From contig NZ_LGSZ01000047.1 in the NCBI RefSeq assembly GCF_001298265.1, forward strand, positions 186,001 to 250,000: DNA of 64,000 nt, given 5' to 3'. The notes beneath the pieces were generated by a model. That model searched no databases and had not been told where the DNA came from. It worked only from the letters and a program-made list of their open reading frames with translations. The position numbers were made by a program, and so were the translations under genes. Position 1 is the stretch's first letter. Each line of letters opens with the position of its first letter. The DNA is from Allobosea vaviloviae. GTDB taxonomy: Bacteria; Pseudomonadota; Alphaproteobacteria; Rhizobiales; Beijerinckiaceae. This document shows, piece by piece, positions 45,237-56,034 of the stretch.

Positions 45237-46364
45237 CTACCAGGGAAAGCTGCTGAAGTCCGGGTGATCCCGGAGCGCTTGCGGGCGATAGGGGCGCCGC
45301 TCGTCGAGGATCTGGACCTCCGGCGCCTCGAAACGCGGCGGCACCGTCCCGAAGATCGGGCGTCCCCCCTGTGAAGGCCGGGGCGGGACGAAGCCCTCGC
45401 GCGTTCCCGGCGTGAACGGGATCCAGCCGCTTCTGAGCTGGTCGTGCTGCTGGCCGAGCGGGTCCGGCGCGAGCGAAGCGGGCAGCGCCGGATCGACGAT
45501 GAGCGGCTGCGGGATCGCGGTCGCCTCCTTCAGCATCCAGTCCAGCGTGATGTCGGACAGGCCCATCTTCAGACCGTAGCCGCCGCCGACATCGGTATGG
45601 ACGCCGGCGAACCAGACCTGCTTGATCCTGTCGGGGTTTTCCTCGTCCTCCTCCCAGAGTTCGGGCGCGAAGGTCTTGCGGTTCTCGTCGATGGCCAGCG
45701 CCTGGCGGCCATGGGGCACACCCTTGTGCAGCCGGTTGTTGTTGAAGCTGTGCCGCCCGAGCGTGAAGCTGTTCAGCCCCTTGACGCCCAGCGCCCGCAC
45801 CGTGTCCCAGACGCCGACGAAGGTCGGCGGCAGTTCCTCCGAGCCGTAGCGCCTTCGGAACGCCGCGGCGGCCTCATGCCGCTTCGTTTCGTCGCGCTCC
45901 TGATAGACGCGCGTCACCGCCTCCTCGGCGATGGTACGGACATCGTGCGCGAGGCTGCGCTGCAACTCACTCCAGCGCGCGAGCTTGGGCAGGCCGGGCG
46001 GTACGCCGCACAGGCCGATGGCGCCGCCGAGGCTGCGGACCGTATAGGCGCCCCGGCTGAAGCCGAAGAGGAAGATCTGGTCGCCCGGCTCGTAGCTCAG
46101 CAGCAGCGCCGTGTAGCAGTCGACGATGTTGGTGGTGATGCCGTAGCCGGTGGCCTGCGACAGGATGTTGAGCGCACGCCGGACGAGCCCTGGCTCGTCA
46201 CCATCAGGATGGGCGCCCAACCCAGGATCGTAGAAGCAGATCTGCCGCACGGGGTCGATGTCGCGCGTAGACTTGTAGAGCCGGTAGACATTGGTCCAGT
46301 TGATCGGGTTGTCGCCGCCGGCCTGTCCGGTTCCGTCGGAGAAGATGCAGATGTTTCGCGCCAT
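45237..46364 (-). CDS. DUF2235 alpha/beta hydrolase (Tle1-like)
   Basis: A 375-residue DUF2235 protein. ATG 46364 follows AGGGGG; FSDGTGQ at the start, the nucleophile motif FLFGFSRGAYTVRSL (GFSRG), FVGVWDTVRALG and FAGVHTDVGGGY with the catalytic Asp and His are present. Family members include T6SS phospholipase effectors, but most copies like this one are soluble and stand alone. No T6SS gene is nearby, no signal peptide is present. The substrate is unknown. Confidence 0.88.
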   Translation of the reverse strand: MARNICIFSDGTGQAGGDNPINWTNVYRLYKSTRDIDPVRQICFYDPGLGAHPDGDEPGLVRRALNILSQATGYGITTNIVDCYTALLLSYEPGDQIFLFGFSRGAYTVRSLGGAIGLCGVPPGLPKLARWSELQRSLAHDVRTIAEEAVTRVYQERDETKRHEAAAAFRRRYGSEELPPTFVGVWDTVRALGVKGLNSFTLGRHSFNNNRLHKGVPHGRQALAIDENRKTFAPELWEEDEENPDRIKQVWFAGVHTDVGGGYGLKMGLSDITLDWMLKEATAIPQPLIVDPALPASLAPDPLGQQHDQLRSGWIPFTPGTREGFVPPRPSQGGRPIFGTVPPRFEAPEVQILDERRPYRPQALRDHPDFSSFPW

Positions 46365-46559
46365 GTTCGCCCCCTGTCGCATCCCGCAGGAAATCTAGCG
46401 CACCCCTGCCAAATATCAATCATAGGTTGTATTCCCAGGCACGGGGACAAGCTCCCTCTCCCCCGAAAGTGCGAGGCCGCGCGGCTTGCTGCGCCGCGCC
46501 ATCGCCCTATGATGCCGGCAGCGAACAAGAGGCCCGGCCGCGATCGTCCGAACCATCGG

Positions 46560-46610
46560 AAGGCCCGCGTTGATCGCAAGGCCCAAGTCAATCGCAAGGC
46601 CCGAGTCTGG
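46560..46610 (+). repeat. 18-bp tandem repeat before acs
   Basis: Two full units of 18 bp (46560-46577 and 46578-46595) and a partial third, each starting AAGGCCC and ending ATCGC, sit just before the acs start. They are in frame with it and could be read as an N-terminal extension from TTG 46570. Confidence 0.65.
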
Positions 46611-46620
46611 GGAGACTGCC

Positions 46621-48573
<1,953 letters not shown>

Positions 48574-48603
48574 GGCGGTCGGCCCATTCGCCGTTCAAAA
48601 AGA

Positions 48604-48653
48604 CGCCCCGTCATCCCGGGCGAAGCGAAGCGCAGACCCGGGATGACGGGGCG
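48604..48653. repeat. Intergenic palindrome, CGTCATCCCGGG family (short form)
   Basis: Arms CGCCCCGTCATCCCGGG (48604-48620) and CCCGGGATGACGGGGCG (48637-48653) are a perfect 17-bp inverted repeat with a 16-base loop. It lies between convergent acs and ridA and may end both transcripts. Confidence 0.9.
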
Positions 48654-48679
48654 ATTTGTTCGACGATCAAGCGGGCCCC

Positions 48680-49069
48680 TCACAGCGCCGCCGCCAGCAC
48701 CTCGATCTCGACCTTGAAGGCCGGCAGCGTGAAGCCGGAGACGATCACCAGCGTCGAGGCCGGTGGTGGCGTCGCGAAATGGGCGTCGCGCGACTCCATG
48801 TAACCCTTCATATGAGCGCGGTCGGTGACATAGGCGTTGATCCTGACGATGTCCGCCAGCGTCATGTCCGCCTCGGCGAGGATCGCGGCGATGTTGGAAA
48901 AGCAGAGATCGGCCTGGGCGCGAGCATCCTCGGGGATCGTGCCGTCGGCGGCGACACCGAGCTGCCCGGAGCAGGCCACGAGCCGATACCCCGCGGGCAC
49001 CGCGATGCCGTGGCTGTAGCGCGCGAAGGGCTTGGCGATCGAGGGCGGGGTGAGCGGTGTCATCGTCAT
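48680..49069 (-). CDS. ridA: RidA-family protein
   Basis: A 129-residue RidA/YjgF-like protein. LVACSGQLGVAADGTIPEDARAQADLCFSNIAAIL, DIVRINAYVTD and the C-terminal VEIEVLAAAL show the chorismate-mutase-like fold. Family members hydrolyse reactive enamine/imine intermediates from PLP enzymes. The Arg usually present near residue 105 (P-x-R-x) is replaced in the segment FATPPPASTLVIVSG, where STLV stands for RT-x-V; imine deaminase activity is therefore doubtful. AGGAG lies 10 bases before ATG 49069. Confidence 0.85.
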   Translation of the reverse strand: MTMTPLTPPSIAKPFARYSHGIAVPAGYRLVACSGQLGVAADGTIPEDARAQADLCFSNIAAILAEADMTLADIVRINAYVTDRAHMKGYMESRDAHFATPPPASTLVIVSGFTLPAFKVEIEVLAAAL

Positions 49070-49278
49070 GTTGCGGCATCTCCTGAAGCTCCGCAGGACT
49101 ATGCCGCGTCGCCCTAAAGGGAACCAGAGCGTCCGCGGTGGGTTCGCAAGCCAAACCGCCTGCGTTATGGACGCAGCACAGGATCATGCTCATGTCGCAT
49201 TCACCGGGCTGGTCTAGAATTGAACCCTAATCGGGCCTCCTGGGGCCGTAGCGCACGATCGATCGGAACTCACCGCTC

Positions 49279-50013
49279 ATGACCATGCCGACCGCGACTC
49301 CGATCAAGCCTACCGCGACCCTGGCCATGACCCTGAAGGCCGCCAGCCTTCTGTCGCTGCTCGCGCTGACCGCCTGCGCCGGTTCGCAGCGCTTCGTCGG
49401 CGGGCCCGGGCCGACCTATGGCCAGCCGACGCGCCAGCCGGCGCCGCCGATCAGCCCCGCCCCGGTCACCCCCGAGCCGCTGCCGCCTCCAGGCGGTTAT
49501 CCTCCGTCAGGGGGCTATCCGCAGGCGGGCGGCAGCTATCCGGTCGCTTCCGCCCAGCCGGGCGCCTTGCCGCCGCCACAGGATCCCTACTACACCCCGG
49601 CGGCCCCCGGCATACCGCAGCAGACGCCCCCACCGGCAGCGCCGCAGCCCGCCGAGGTCCCGACCTTGCGCGGCGGCAGCGGCGAGGTCGCCACGCTCGG
49701 GGGAGCCGCCACCACGCGGCCCGCCGTCACCTCCCGCGACGGCGTCATCGGCAACTGGACGGCCAAGGAGGCGACCGGAAGCTCCTGTCGCGTCCAGCTG
49801 TCGAGCGCGCCGGCACTCGATCTCTACCGTGCCAATGCCGCTGGCTGCGCCAACCGAGACCTGCAGAAGGTCACCGCCTGGGATTACCGCGACGGCGAGG
49901 TCTATCTCTATCAGCAGGGCGGGACAGTCGTGGCGCGGCTGCGCACCAGCGGCGGCGGCGCGATGGATGGCGCCATCACCAAATCCGGCGCGGGATTGAG
50001 CCTCAACCGGTAA
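49279..50013 (+). CDS. AprI/Inh-domain lipoprotein with Pro-rich linker
   Basis: A 244-residue lipoprotein. The signal region ends in LALTACAG, a clear lipobox (Cys 33), although ATG 49327 could be the true start. A Pro/Gly/Gln-rich linker of about 110 residues with PPSGGYPQAGG repeats leads to a single AprI/Inh-type domain (about 155-244): GVIGNWTAKEATGSSCRVQL with the Cys pair completed in AAGCANRD. It resembles the domain at the start of this window. Likely on the periplasmic face of the outer membrane. Confidence 0.82.
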   Translation: MTMPTATPIKPTATLAMTLKAASLLSLLALTACAGSQRFVGGPGPTYGQPTRQPAPPISPAPVTPEPLPPPGGYPPSGGYPQAGGSYPVASAQPGALPPPQDPYYTPAAPGIPQQTPPPAAPQPAEVPTLRGGSGEVATLGGAATTRPAVTSRDGVIGNWTAKEATGSSCRVQLSSAPALDLYRANAAGCANRDLQKVTAWDYRDGEVYLYQQGGTVVARLRTSGGGAMDGAITKSGAGLSLNR

Positions 50014-50051
50014 GCATACCCTATTGGGATTCATGCTCGGGAACCGCGACG

Positions 50052-50079
50052 AAAACCCCTCCCCTGGTGGGGAGGGGTT
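50052..50079 (-). terminator. Hairpin after the GNAT gene
   Basis: AACCCCTCCCC (50054-50064) and GGGGAGGGGTT (50069-50079) form an 11-bp stem with loop TGGT; the minus strand continues TTTTC. It could serve both convergent genes. Confidence 0.7.
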
Positions 50080-50151
50080 CGCGATGCGGCTCCAGCGCCA
50101 ATCACGGATGATTCGACCTGCCCGAAATGAGAGAGAGCCGGTCGCTCCGGT

Positions 50152-50766
50152 TCAGGCCCCGTGCGAACGTCCCAAGAAGGCCGGGCGCCAGAGCCGACGC
50201 TGCATCGACAGCGCCATCGACGCAAAACCCCTCGCGGTGTCCAACGCCTCGTCGAGGATCGTGAAGGGCGTCGGCCCGCCCGTCGCGATCACGCCCTCGA
50301 CATCGGCATAGCCGCCCGCGAGGTCCGCCTCGAAATTGCGGGCCAGCTGCCGCATCGCGGCATTCTGCGGCAGGCAGGTCATGTAGAGCGTGCGGATCCC
50401 GCGATTGCGCGACGCCGTGATCAGGCGCTGGAACAGGGTGGCGCCGATGCCGCGCCGGCGCCAGTCGCGCTCGACGCTGAAGGCCGCCTCGCCGGTCTGC
50501 GCGACGATGTCTTCGAGCCCGCGCAGCTCGGCAGCGCCGCGCACCGCGCCATCCTCGATATAGGCATAGACCAGCCCGCCGACGCCGAAGGTGGTGACGG
50601 CATAGTTTCCAAGGAAATCGTCGTTGACGGCCGTGCCGAAGCGCTCGCGACGGGTGATGTCGTCGAGTCTCAACAGATGCGCCTTGAACAGATCGCGCTC
50701 CGCGGGCCAAAGCCGGCGGACTTCGCCTTGGCCGGACGTTGCGCCGGCCTTCTTCGAACGAGCCAA
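50152..50766 (-). CDS. GNAT-family N-acetyltransferase
   Basis: A 204-residue GNAT protein. The acetyl-CoA pocket is FSVERDWRRRGIGATLFQRL (RRRGIG) and the C-terminal strand TLYMTCLPQNAAMRQLARNF. A basic leader of 20 residues precedes the domain. The sequence resembles acetyltransferases fused to protein acyl ligases (Pat-type GNAT domains), but the substrate is open. The gene is alone between palindromic hairpins. Confidence 0.87.
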   Translation of the reverse strand: MARSKKAGATSGQGEVRRLWPAERDLFKAHLLRLDDITRRERFGTAVNDDFLGNYAVTTFGVGGLVYAYIEDGAVRGAAELRGLEDIVAQTGEAAFSVERDWRRRGIGATLFQRLITASRNRGIRTLYMTCLPQNAAMRQLARNFEADLAGGYADVEGVIATGGPTPFTILDEALDTARGFASMALSMQRRLWRPAFLGRSHGA

Positions 50767-50941
50767 TTGTCATCTCCTGTTGACCGCGCGAATGCGCGCT
50801 ACCGACCAGGAGGCGAATCTTCCCTAACTCGACCGCAAAATGGCGTCTCGGCGCCGGATTGCAAGAGACAACGCCTTCGCAGATGCAGCATTTTTGTGCG
50901 CTGCGAACAATCTCTCGACTTTGGAGGGTGTTCTGGCCACC

Positions 50942-51550
50942 TTATTCTCGGTCGATCGGCCATGCCTTGAACACATCGAGCGCCTCGCAGGCCTTGGCCT
51001 GCGCCGCCAAGGCCGGCCAGCGCTCTTCCGGCGCGTAGTCGGGAATGACGAAGCGGCAGAAGCCCCAGGCGATGGCCGCCGCGATGTCGCAGGGCAGAAG
51101 CTCCGGCCCCGCCGTCAGCTCGCCGCGCGCGGCCGCCGCATCGAGCAGGTCGAGCGCGACATGGAGCTGGGTGACGATGCGCTCCTGCCAGGGCTGGTAG
51201 CGCTGCGCCTCCGGCCGCTTGCGCTCGTACTCGACCGACACCGCCTTGTCGGCGGCGACGATGCCGATGCCGGTCAGCGCCAGGTCGCGCCTGCGGGCGG
51301 CGCCCTCGACCGGACGCAGCGAACGCCCGGCGACATCCTCGAAATGCTGGATGATGAGCAGGGACTCGCTGATCACCGTGCCGTCGTCCGCGACCAGGCT
51401 CGGCGCCTTGATCAGCGGGTTGATCGCGCGGAATTCGTCCATGTGCCGGAAGACGGAGACCGAGCGATGCTCGACGTCGAGCCCGAGCAGCGTGCCCGTC
51501 ACGGCGGCGCGGCGGACATAAGGGCTATCCAGCATTCCCACGAGCAGCAT
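50942..51550 (-). CDS. Glutathione S-transferase
   Basis: A 202-residue GST. The thioredoxin-like N-terminal domain begins LVGMLDSPYVRRAAVTGTLLGL and holds the glutathione-contacting loop IKAPSLVADDGTVISESLLII (ES pair). The helical C-terminal domain follows. The usual catalytic Ser/Tyr/Cys is represented by Ser 9 in MLDSPYVRR. The substrate is unknown. It is transcribed in the same direction as the LysR-type gene upstream, 78 bases apart. Confidence 0.9.
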   Translation of the reverse strand: MLLVGMLDSPYVRRAAVTGTLLGLDVEHRSVSVFRHMDEFRAINPLIKAPSLVADDGTVISESLLIIQHFEDVAGRSLRPVEGAARRRDLALTGIGIVAADKAVSVEYERKRPEAQRYQPWQERIVTQLHVALDLLDAAAARGELTAGPELLPCDIAAAIAWGFCRFVIPDYAPEERWPALAAQAKACEALDVFKAWPIDRE

Positions 51551-51628
51551 CGGTCACCTCCGTTACGGTCACGACGAGAATGCCGGCAGCGGCGCGCGAA
51601 GCCACGCCAAATCGCGTGATGCCAGGGA

Positions 51629-52609
51629 TCACGCCGGTTGATGGACGTCGATGTCGGTCTCGAAACCCGGCACGAAGCCGAGTGTGAAGCCTTGCTCTCG
51701 CGCTGCGATCTGACAGGGATCCCAATAGGGCGTGCCGCCGAAGCGCTCGACCAGCAGGTCGATCAGGACCCTGACCTTGCCCGGCACATAGGCTCCCGGC
51801 GGCCTGACGACATAGAGCGCATGCTCCTGCATCGGGAACTCCCACAGAACAGGCACGAGCGAGCCGTCCCGGATCGAATCGCTGGCGATGAAGGTCGGCA
51901 GCACCACGATCCCGAGCCCGGCCTTCGCCCATGCCAGCAAGGTGTCGCCGCTGTCGGAGCGCAGCCGGCCCGCCGGCCTGATAGAGACGCGGCGCTTGCC
52001 CACGCGGAAGCTCCAGTCGGGCGAGTTGGTGCCGGTGTAGAGCAGGCATTCATGCTGGGCGAGGTCGGACGGGTTTTCCGGCCGCCCCATCTGCTCCAGA
52101 TAGGCCGGGCTCGCCAGAACGACGGCATGGATCGGCGCGATCCGGCGCGCGACCAGGCTTGAATCCTTCAGCGTACCGATGCGGATCGCCGCATCGAAGC
52201 GCTCGCCGATCAGATCGACATAGCGGTCGCTGGCCTCGACATCGACCTCCAGCCGGGGGTGGAGCCTGGCGAGTTCGCCCAGAACCGGCGCGACATGGCG
52301 GTTGCCGAAGGTCAACGGCATCGACAGGCGCAAGCGGCCGGACACGCCGGAGGCCTGCGCCACCGCTTCCCGTGCCGCGACGAGGTCAGCCAGGATGCGC
52401 TCGCCGCGCACCTTGAATTCGAGTCCCGCTTCGGTGGCCGCAACCCCACGCGTGGTCCGGCTCAGAAGCCTCGTGCCGAGATCGGCCTCCAGCCGCGAGA
52501 TCCGGCGGCTGACGACCGATTTCGCCAGGCCGAGATTCTGGGCGGCCCGGCCGAAGCCGCCGGTTTCGGCTACGGCGATGAAGCTGCGGATGTCGTCGAG
52601 CTCTGACAT
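51629..52609 (-). CDS. LysR-family transcriptional regulator
   Basis: A 326-residue LysR regulator. The N-terminal helix-turn-helix reads FIAVAETGGFGRAAQNLGLAKSVVSRRISRLEADLGTRLL, followed by the effector domain (about 92-295) with RLRLSMPLTFG and DAAIRIGTLKDSSLVARRI; the C-terminus has about 20 extra residues. It is divergent from the azoreductase gene with 113 bases between, the standard arrangement for a regulator and its target. The effector may be a quinone or aromatic compound, by analogy with azoR regulators. Confidence 0.93.
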   Translation of the reverse strand: MSELDDIRSFIAVAETGGFGRAAQNLGLAKSVVSRRISRLEADLGTRLLSRTTRGVAATEAGLEFKVRGERILADLVAAREAVAQASGVSGRLRLSMPLTFGNRHVAPVLGELARLHPRLEVDVEASDRYVDLIGERFDAAIRIGTLKDSSLVARRIAPIHAVVLASPAYLEQMGRPENPSDLAQHECLLYTGTNSPDWSFRVGKRRVSIRPAGRLRSDSGDTLLAWAKAGLGIVVLPTFIASDSIRDGSLVPVLWEFPMQEHALYVVRPPGAYVPGKVRVLIDLLVERFGGTPYWDPCQIAAREQGFTLGFVPGFETDIDVHQPA

Positions 52610-52722
52610 CGCGTTCCCCCTGAAGCAACAGTCTGATGCTTCTTATAGGCGTTCTGTTGCGCTCGTTGAACCTCTATCTTGCTGGTTATCGAACCCGTTC
52701 CCGGTTTCAGGATCACATCATC

Positions 52723-53328
52723 ATGTCCACTCTTCTCGTTCTCAACAGCAGCGCCTCCGGCGCAGCCTCCGTTTCCAAGCAGCTCATCGAGGAGACTGTC
52801 ACCCGCTTGCGCAGCCAGAATCCGGCGCTCAAGGTCGTCGAGCGCGACCTCGGCACCAATCCCGTCCCGCATCTGACCGTCGATTCCGCCGCCGCCATCC
52901 GCGGCGCCGAGCCCGCCAACGAAGTTCAAAAGCAGGCGAAGGCGCTCTCGGACGCGCTGGTCGAGGAACTCAAGGCAGCCGACGTCGTCGTCATCGGCGC
53001 GCCGATGTACAATTTCGGCATCCCCTCGACGCTGAAGTCCTGGTTCGACCATGTGCTGCGCGCGGGTGTGACCTTCAAATACGGCGACGCCGGTCCCGAG
53101 GGCCTGCTCAAGGGCAAGCGCGCCATTGTCGTGCTCAGCCGCGGCGGCCTCTACAGCTCGGGCCCGGCCCAGCCGATGGATTCACAGGAGCCGCATCTGC
53201 GCACCCTGCTCGGCTTCATCGGCATCAGCGACGTCACCTTCGTGCGCGCCGAGAAGCTCGGCTACGGCCCCGAGGCCCGCCAGCAGGCGATCAACGACGC
53301 CCAAGCGGAGCTCGCCAAGGTCGCCTGA
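52723..53328 (+). CDS. azoR: FMN-dependent NADH:quinone/azo reductase
   Basis: A 201-residue flavodoxin-fold protein. SSASGAASVSKQL binds the FMN phosphate, PMYNFGIPSTLKSWFDHVLRAG and LSRGGLYSSGP complete the AzoR family signature. AzoR proteins are dimeric FMN enzymes that reduce quinones and azo compounds in two-electron steps. ATG 52723 starts MSTLLVLNSS. A LysR-type gene diverges from it, and a terminator follows. Confidence 0.94.
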   Translation: MSTLLVLNSSASGAASVSKQLIEETVTRLRSQNPALKVVERDLGTNPVPHLTVDSAAAIRGAEPANEVQKQAKALSDALVEELKAADVVVIGAPMYNFGIPSTLKSWFDHVLRAGVTFKYGDAGPEGLLKGKRAIVVLSRGGLYSSGPAQPMDSQEPHLRTLLGFIGISDVTFVRAEKLGYGPEARQQAINDAQAELAKVA

Positions 53329-53353
53329 TAGCGCAGGCCGCCGCTGCCATGAA

Positions 53354-53396
53354 GAACGCCCGCCCCCGGGAAACCGGAGCGGGCGTTCGTTTGTCT
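53354..53396 (+). terminator. Rho-independent terminator of azoR
   Basis: GAACGCCCGC (53354-53363) pairs with GCGGGCGTTC (53379-53388), with an inner CCGG-GAAA-CCGG hairpin, followed by GTTTGTCTT. It lies 26 bases after azoR. Confidence 0.8.
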
Positions 53397-53637
53397 TCCG
53401 GCCATCGATGCGCCCTCATACCTGACGTGCTCTCCTGAACTTCTGCCATCGATAAGCTGGGTCGATCGCACGGGACATGGGCCCCCGCGGGGCACTGCAA
53501 CCCGCTCAACTGAAGCAGGTCAGCTGGCGAGGCTCCGGGCGTTACCTGCGAACCATTGAAGGCGGCTCGCACCGAGAAGAAGGGCGACCACGGGCTGATC
53601 AGCGCGCCCGGCTAGCCTGTCGGCGCCTCGCCTCGTT
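53397..53637. other. Intergenic region between azoR terminator and the YeeE-type gene
   Basis: About 240 bases between convergent genes in which I see no convincing coding sequence, hairpin or repeat. Confidence 0.5.
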
Positions 53638-54834
53638 CTATCGGTCAAGGTGAAACGCGCCGCGCAGCTTCAGCCCAAGCGCGCTGCCAAGAAACGCAGC
53701 TGCGATCCAGACCCAGCCCGAAAGGCTACCCGACGCGAGTGCTGAGAAATATGCTCCGATGTTGCAGCCATCCGACAGCCGCGCGCCGTAGCCCATCAGG
53801 AACCCGCCAACGGCGGCGCCTAGCCAAGCGCGACCGCTGCCTCCCGATCTGGCAGCGAAGCGGCCGCTCAGCCCTGCCGCGGCAGCCGATCCTGCGATCA
53901 TCGCAAAGTCCATGACCGACGTGGCGTCAGCGAACACACTGGTCGCGAGAGGGCCGGCGTTGCCTTGCCAATAGGGCCAGCTCGCAGGATCGAAGCCGAC
54001 GACCGCCGCCAGCTTCGATCCCCAGAGAGTGAACCCGGCCGTCTCGCCCCAAGGTCGCCCGACGAGTGCCATCGTCAAGATGTTCAAGAGGGCCAGGCCG
54101 ATTGCTCCCCAAGCCAGCGGCCACGGTTCCCGGAATAGGGAACGCCACGACAGCGCGCGGGCATCTGTCCGTGACGCTGGCACGAGGCGAATAATGGCCA
54201 TGAATATCATCAGGTGGATCGCTAGCGCCAAAGGCCATCCGAGCACGTCCTGTGACGTTCCCGTCTGGAAGGCAGGGAGCGCCCACCAGAATCCGAGATG
54301 GGCTGCGCCGACTGCCGAGCCCAGGACAAAGAACGCCAGCGTCATGAGAAGGCGCGCGTTGCCGCCGCCAAGACCGAAGAGGGTGCCCGAGGCGCATCCG
54401 CCGCCGATCTGCATTCCGACGCCAAAGAGTATGGCGCCCACGACGAACGAGACGCCGATCGGCGTGACGAACCCGGACAATGGCAGCCCGAACAGTTGGC
54501 CTCCCGCAAGCAGCGGAAAGAAGACGCAGCTCGTGAGGGCGAGCGCGATGGCCTGCGCGCGGAAGCCGGAAAAGTCCCGACGTTCCAATGCGGCGCGGAA
54601 GCTGCCGGCAAAGCCGAAGGTCGCCTGAAACAGAACGAAGCCGAGGCCGCCGCCGACCAGCGCAAGAACCGGAAGGCGCCAGGACGTCGCATGATCGATC
54701 GACAGCGCCGCCACGGCGGCAATCGCGATCGCCGCTACGATGACGACGCCAGGCTGGACGGATCGGACCGGGACCTCATTGCTCGACGACCGACCGGTCG
54801 AACCGGCGTCGAATGCTGTATCCGCGCTCACCAT
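53638..54834 (-). CDS. YeeE/YedE (TsuA-type) transporter
   Basis: A 398-residue membrane protein of about ten helices. Two symmetric Cys motifs are visible, GGGCASGTLFGLGGG (about residue 148) and LSDGCNIGAYFSALASG (about 350), which in TsuA form the path for thiosulfate by hydrogen bonds to Cys. The gene is third in the sigma-NrsF operon, overlapping nrsF by 7 bases. YeeE-type proteins import thiosulfate or related sulfur species; placed under a SigF-type factor beside bufferin genes it may supply sulfur, or move a metal-sulfur species. The substrate is inferred. Confidence 0.88.
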   Translation of the reverse strand: MVSADTAFDAGSTGRSSSNEVPVRSVQPGVVIVAAIAIAAVAALSIDHATSWRLPVLALVGGGLGFVLFQATFGFAGSFRAALERRDFSGFRAQAIALALTSCVFFPLLAGGQLFGLPLSGFVTPIGVSFVVGAILFGVGMQIGGGCASGTLFGLGGGNARLLMTLAFFVLGSAVGAAHLGFWWALPAFQTGTSQDVLGWPLALAIHLMIFMAIIRLVPASRTDARALSWRSLFREPWPLAWGAIGLALLNILTMALVGRPWGETAGFTLWGSKLAAVVGFDPASWPYWQGNAGPLATSVFADATSVMDFAMIAGSAAAAGLSGRFAARSGGSGRAWLGAAVGGFLMGYGARLSDGCNIGAYFSALASGSLSGWVWIAAAFLGSALGLKLRGAFHLDR

Positions 54835-55466
54835 CGCAGCACGATCCGCCCTGCAAGCCCGCCCGCAGCAGCCACGATCAGCGCCGCGAGCGTGTACCAG
54901 GTCAGCACGAAAAACATGCTGTCATCGGTACAGTTCAGCGAATAGAAGGCCGCGCCCATGCCGGTGGCCGCCAAGCCGCTGACGAGGCCGGCCAGGACGG
55001 GACGCGTCACCGCACCCTGCCGAAGCGCGACCAGCAGCCCGAGCAGCGGAGGCAGGGATAGCAACGGGATCAGGACGAGGCAGCGCAACTGGTTCATTCC
55101 CACCAGGCGCTCCTGCCAATCGGCCATGCCCATCCTGGCCAGCTCGATGCCTAGAGCGAGCAGCAGGATGGCGGGAACCGCGAGCAACGCCCGAGGCAAA
55201 CGCCGGTCCGACCGTCCGGGCTCTCCGAGCGAAAGGGCGAACCGAAAGCCGACGAACGCCAGCAGGGACGCCGCCAGCACCTTGACGGCGACAGCTGGCC
55301 AGACGGAGCCGCTCGTCAGATCGGGCCGGATGCGGAGATAGGTCAGGAAGCCCAGGAGCACCACAACCACGGCCAAGGGAACCAGGAGCAGCGCGCGGCG
55401 TCCCGCCGAATGGCTTTTCACCGGCACATCGGCGATCAATGCCGCTATCAGGTGGTCGGTCCTCAT
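54828..55466 (-). CDS. nrsF: NrsF-type anti-sigma factor (DUF1109)
   Basis: A 212-residue protein of six membrane helices matching DUF1109/NrsF. A short cytoplasmic N-terminus (RTDHLIAALIADVPV) would hold the sigma factor at the membrane; LARMGMADWQERLVGMNQLRCLVLIPLLS with the conserved Cys, and LNCTDDSMFFVLTWY with a second Cys, are family marks. In Caulobacter, paired Cys residues of NrsF are needed to release SigF on heavy-metal stress. ATG 55466 shares a base with the sigma stop (TGATG); a GTG one codon earlier is also possible. Confidence 0.9.
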   Translation of the reverse strand: MRTDHLIAALIADVPVKSHSAGRRALLLVPLAVVVVLLGFLTYLRIRPDLTSGSVWPAVAVKVLAASLLAFVGFRFALSLGEPGRSDRRLPRALLAVPAILLLALGIELARMGMADWQERLVGMNQLRCLVLIPLLSLPPLLGLLVALRQGAVTRPVLAGLVSGLAATGMGAAFYSLNCTDDSMFFVLTWYTLAALIVAAAGGLAGRIVLRW

Positions 55467-56017
55467 CACTGCGTCTCCCTGAACAGGCGCGCCAGATCCT
55501 TCAGCGCCCGATGCAGCGCCACCCTGACCGCTCCCTCGGTCATGCCGATCTCGCTGGCGACGTCTGCGGCCGGTCGCCCTTCGACGGCCATGGCGCGGAC
55601 GATCTGCTGCTGCCGCTGCTTGAGTTGCGAGATCAGCCTTTCGGCGTCACCCAGATCCGATTGGGTGTCGGACGGCGCTGGCAGAACGTCAGCAAAATCG
55701 TCGACCGACTCGAAGTGACGCACGCCCTGCCTTCGCAGGGCGTCGATCAGCTTGTGGCGTGCGACCGTGTGGACCCAGGGCGCGAAAGGCAGCCTGGGGT
55801 CCCAAGTATGCCGCTTCAGATGCACGGCCAGCAAAACTTCCTGCACGATGTCCTCGACTTCGGCGTTGCCGCGATTGGCCTTGCTCAGGCGTGCGCGGAC
55901 CAGGCGTCTGAATGTCGTCCCAAGCTCTTCGAGCAGCCTCCGGTAAGCGCCCTCATCGCCTGCGAGTGCCAGGCGCATCAGTCCGCTCCAGACATCCTCG
56001 GCTCGTCCGCCCGTCAC
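55466..56017 (-). CDS. sigF: ECF sigma factor, SigF type
   Basis: A 183-residue ECF sigma factor. Region 2 carries VEDIVQEVLLAVHLKRHTWDP and APWVHTVARHKLIDALRR; region 4 has AADVASEIGMTEGAVRVALHRALKDL. Followed by nrsF, it is the SigF-NrsF pair known from Caulobacter metal stress. A GTAACA-N16-CGAA promoter directly upstream implies autoregulation. With GTG 56017 the 5' leader would be only about 10 bases; ATG 55978, with GGAG seven bases upstream, is an alternative start (170 residues). Confidence 0.92.
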   Translation of the reverse strand: MTGGRAEDVWSGLMRLALAGDEGAYRRLLEELGTTFRRLVRARLSKANRGNAEVEDIVQEVLLAVHLKRHTWDPRLPFAPWVHTVARHKLIDALRRQGVRHFESVDDFADVLPAPSDTQSDLGDAERLISQLKQRQQQIVRAMAVEGRPAADVASEIGMTEGAVRVALHRALKDLARLFRETQ

Positions 56018-56034
56018 GCATTCACATCCCGGTA

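Noticed and set aside
45237-46364. Type VI secretion phospholipase effector
   Set aside because: DUF2235 includes such effectors, but no VgrG, PAAR, adaptor or immunity gene is near.
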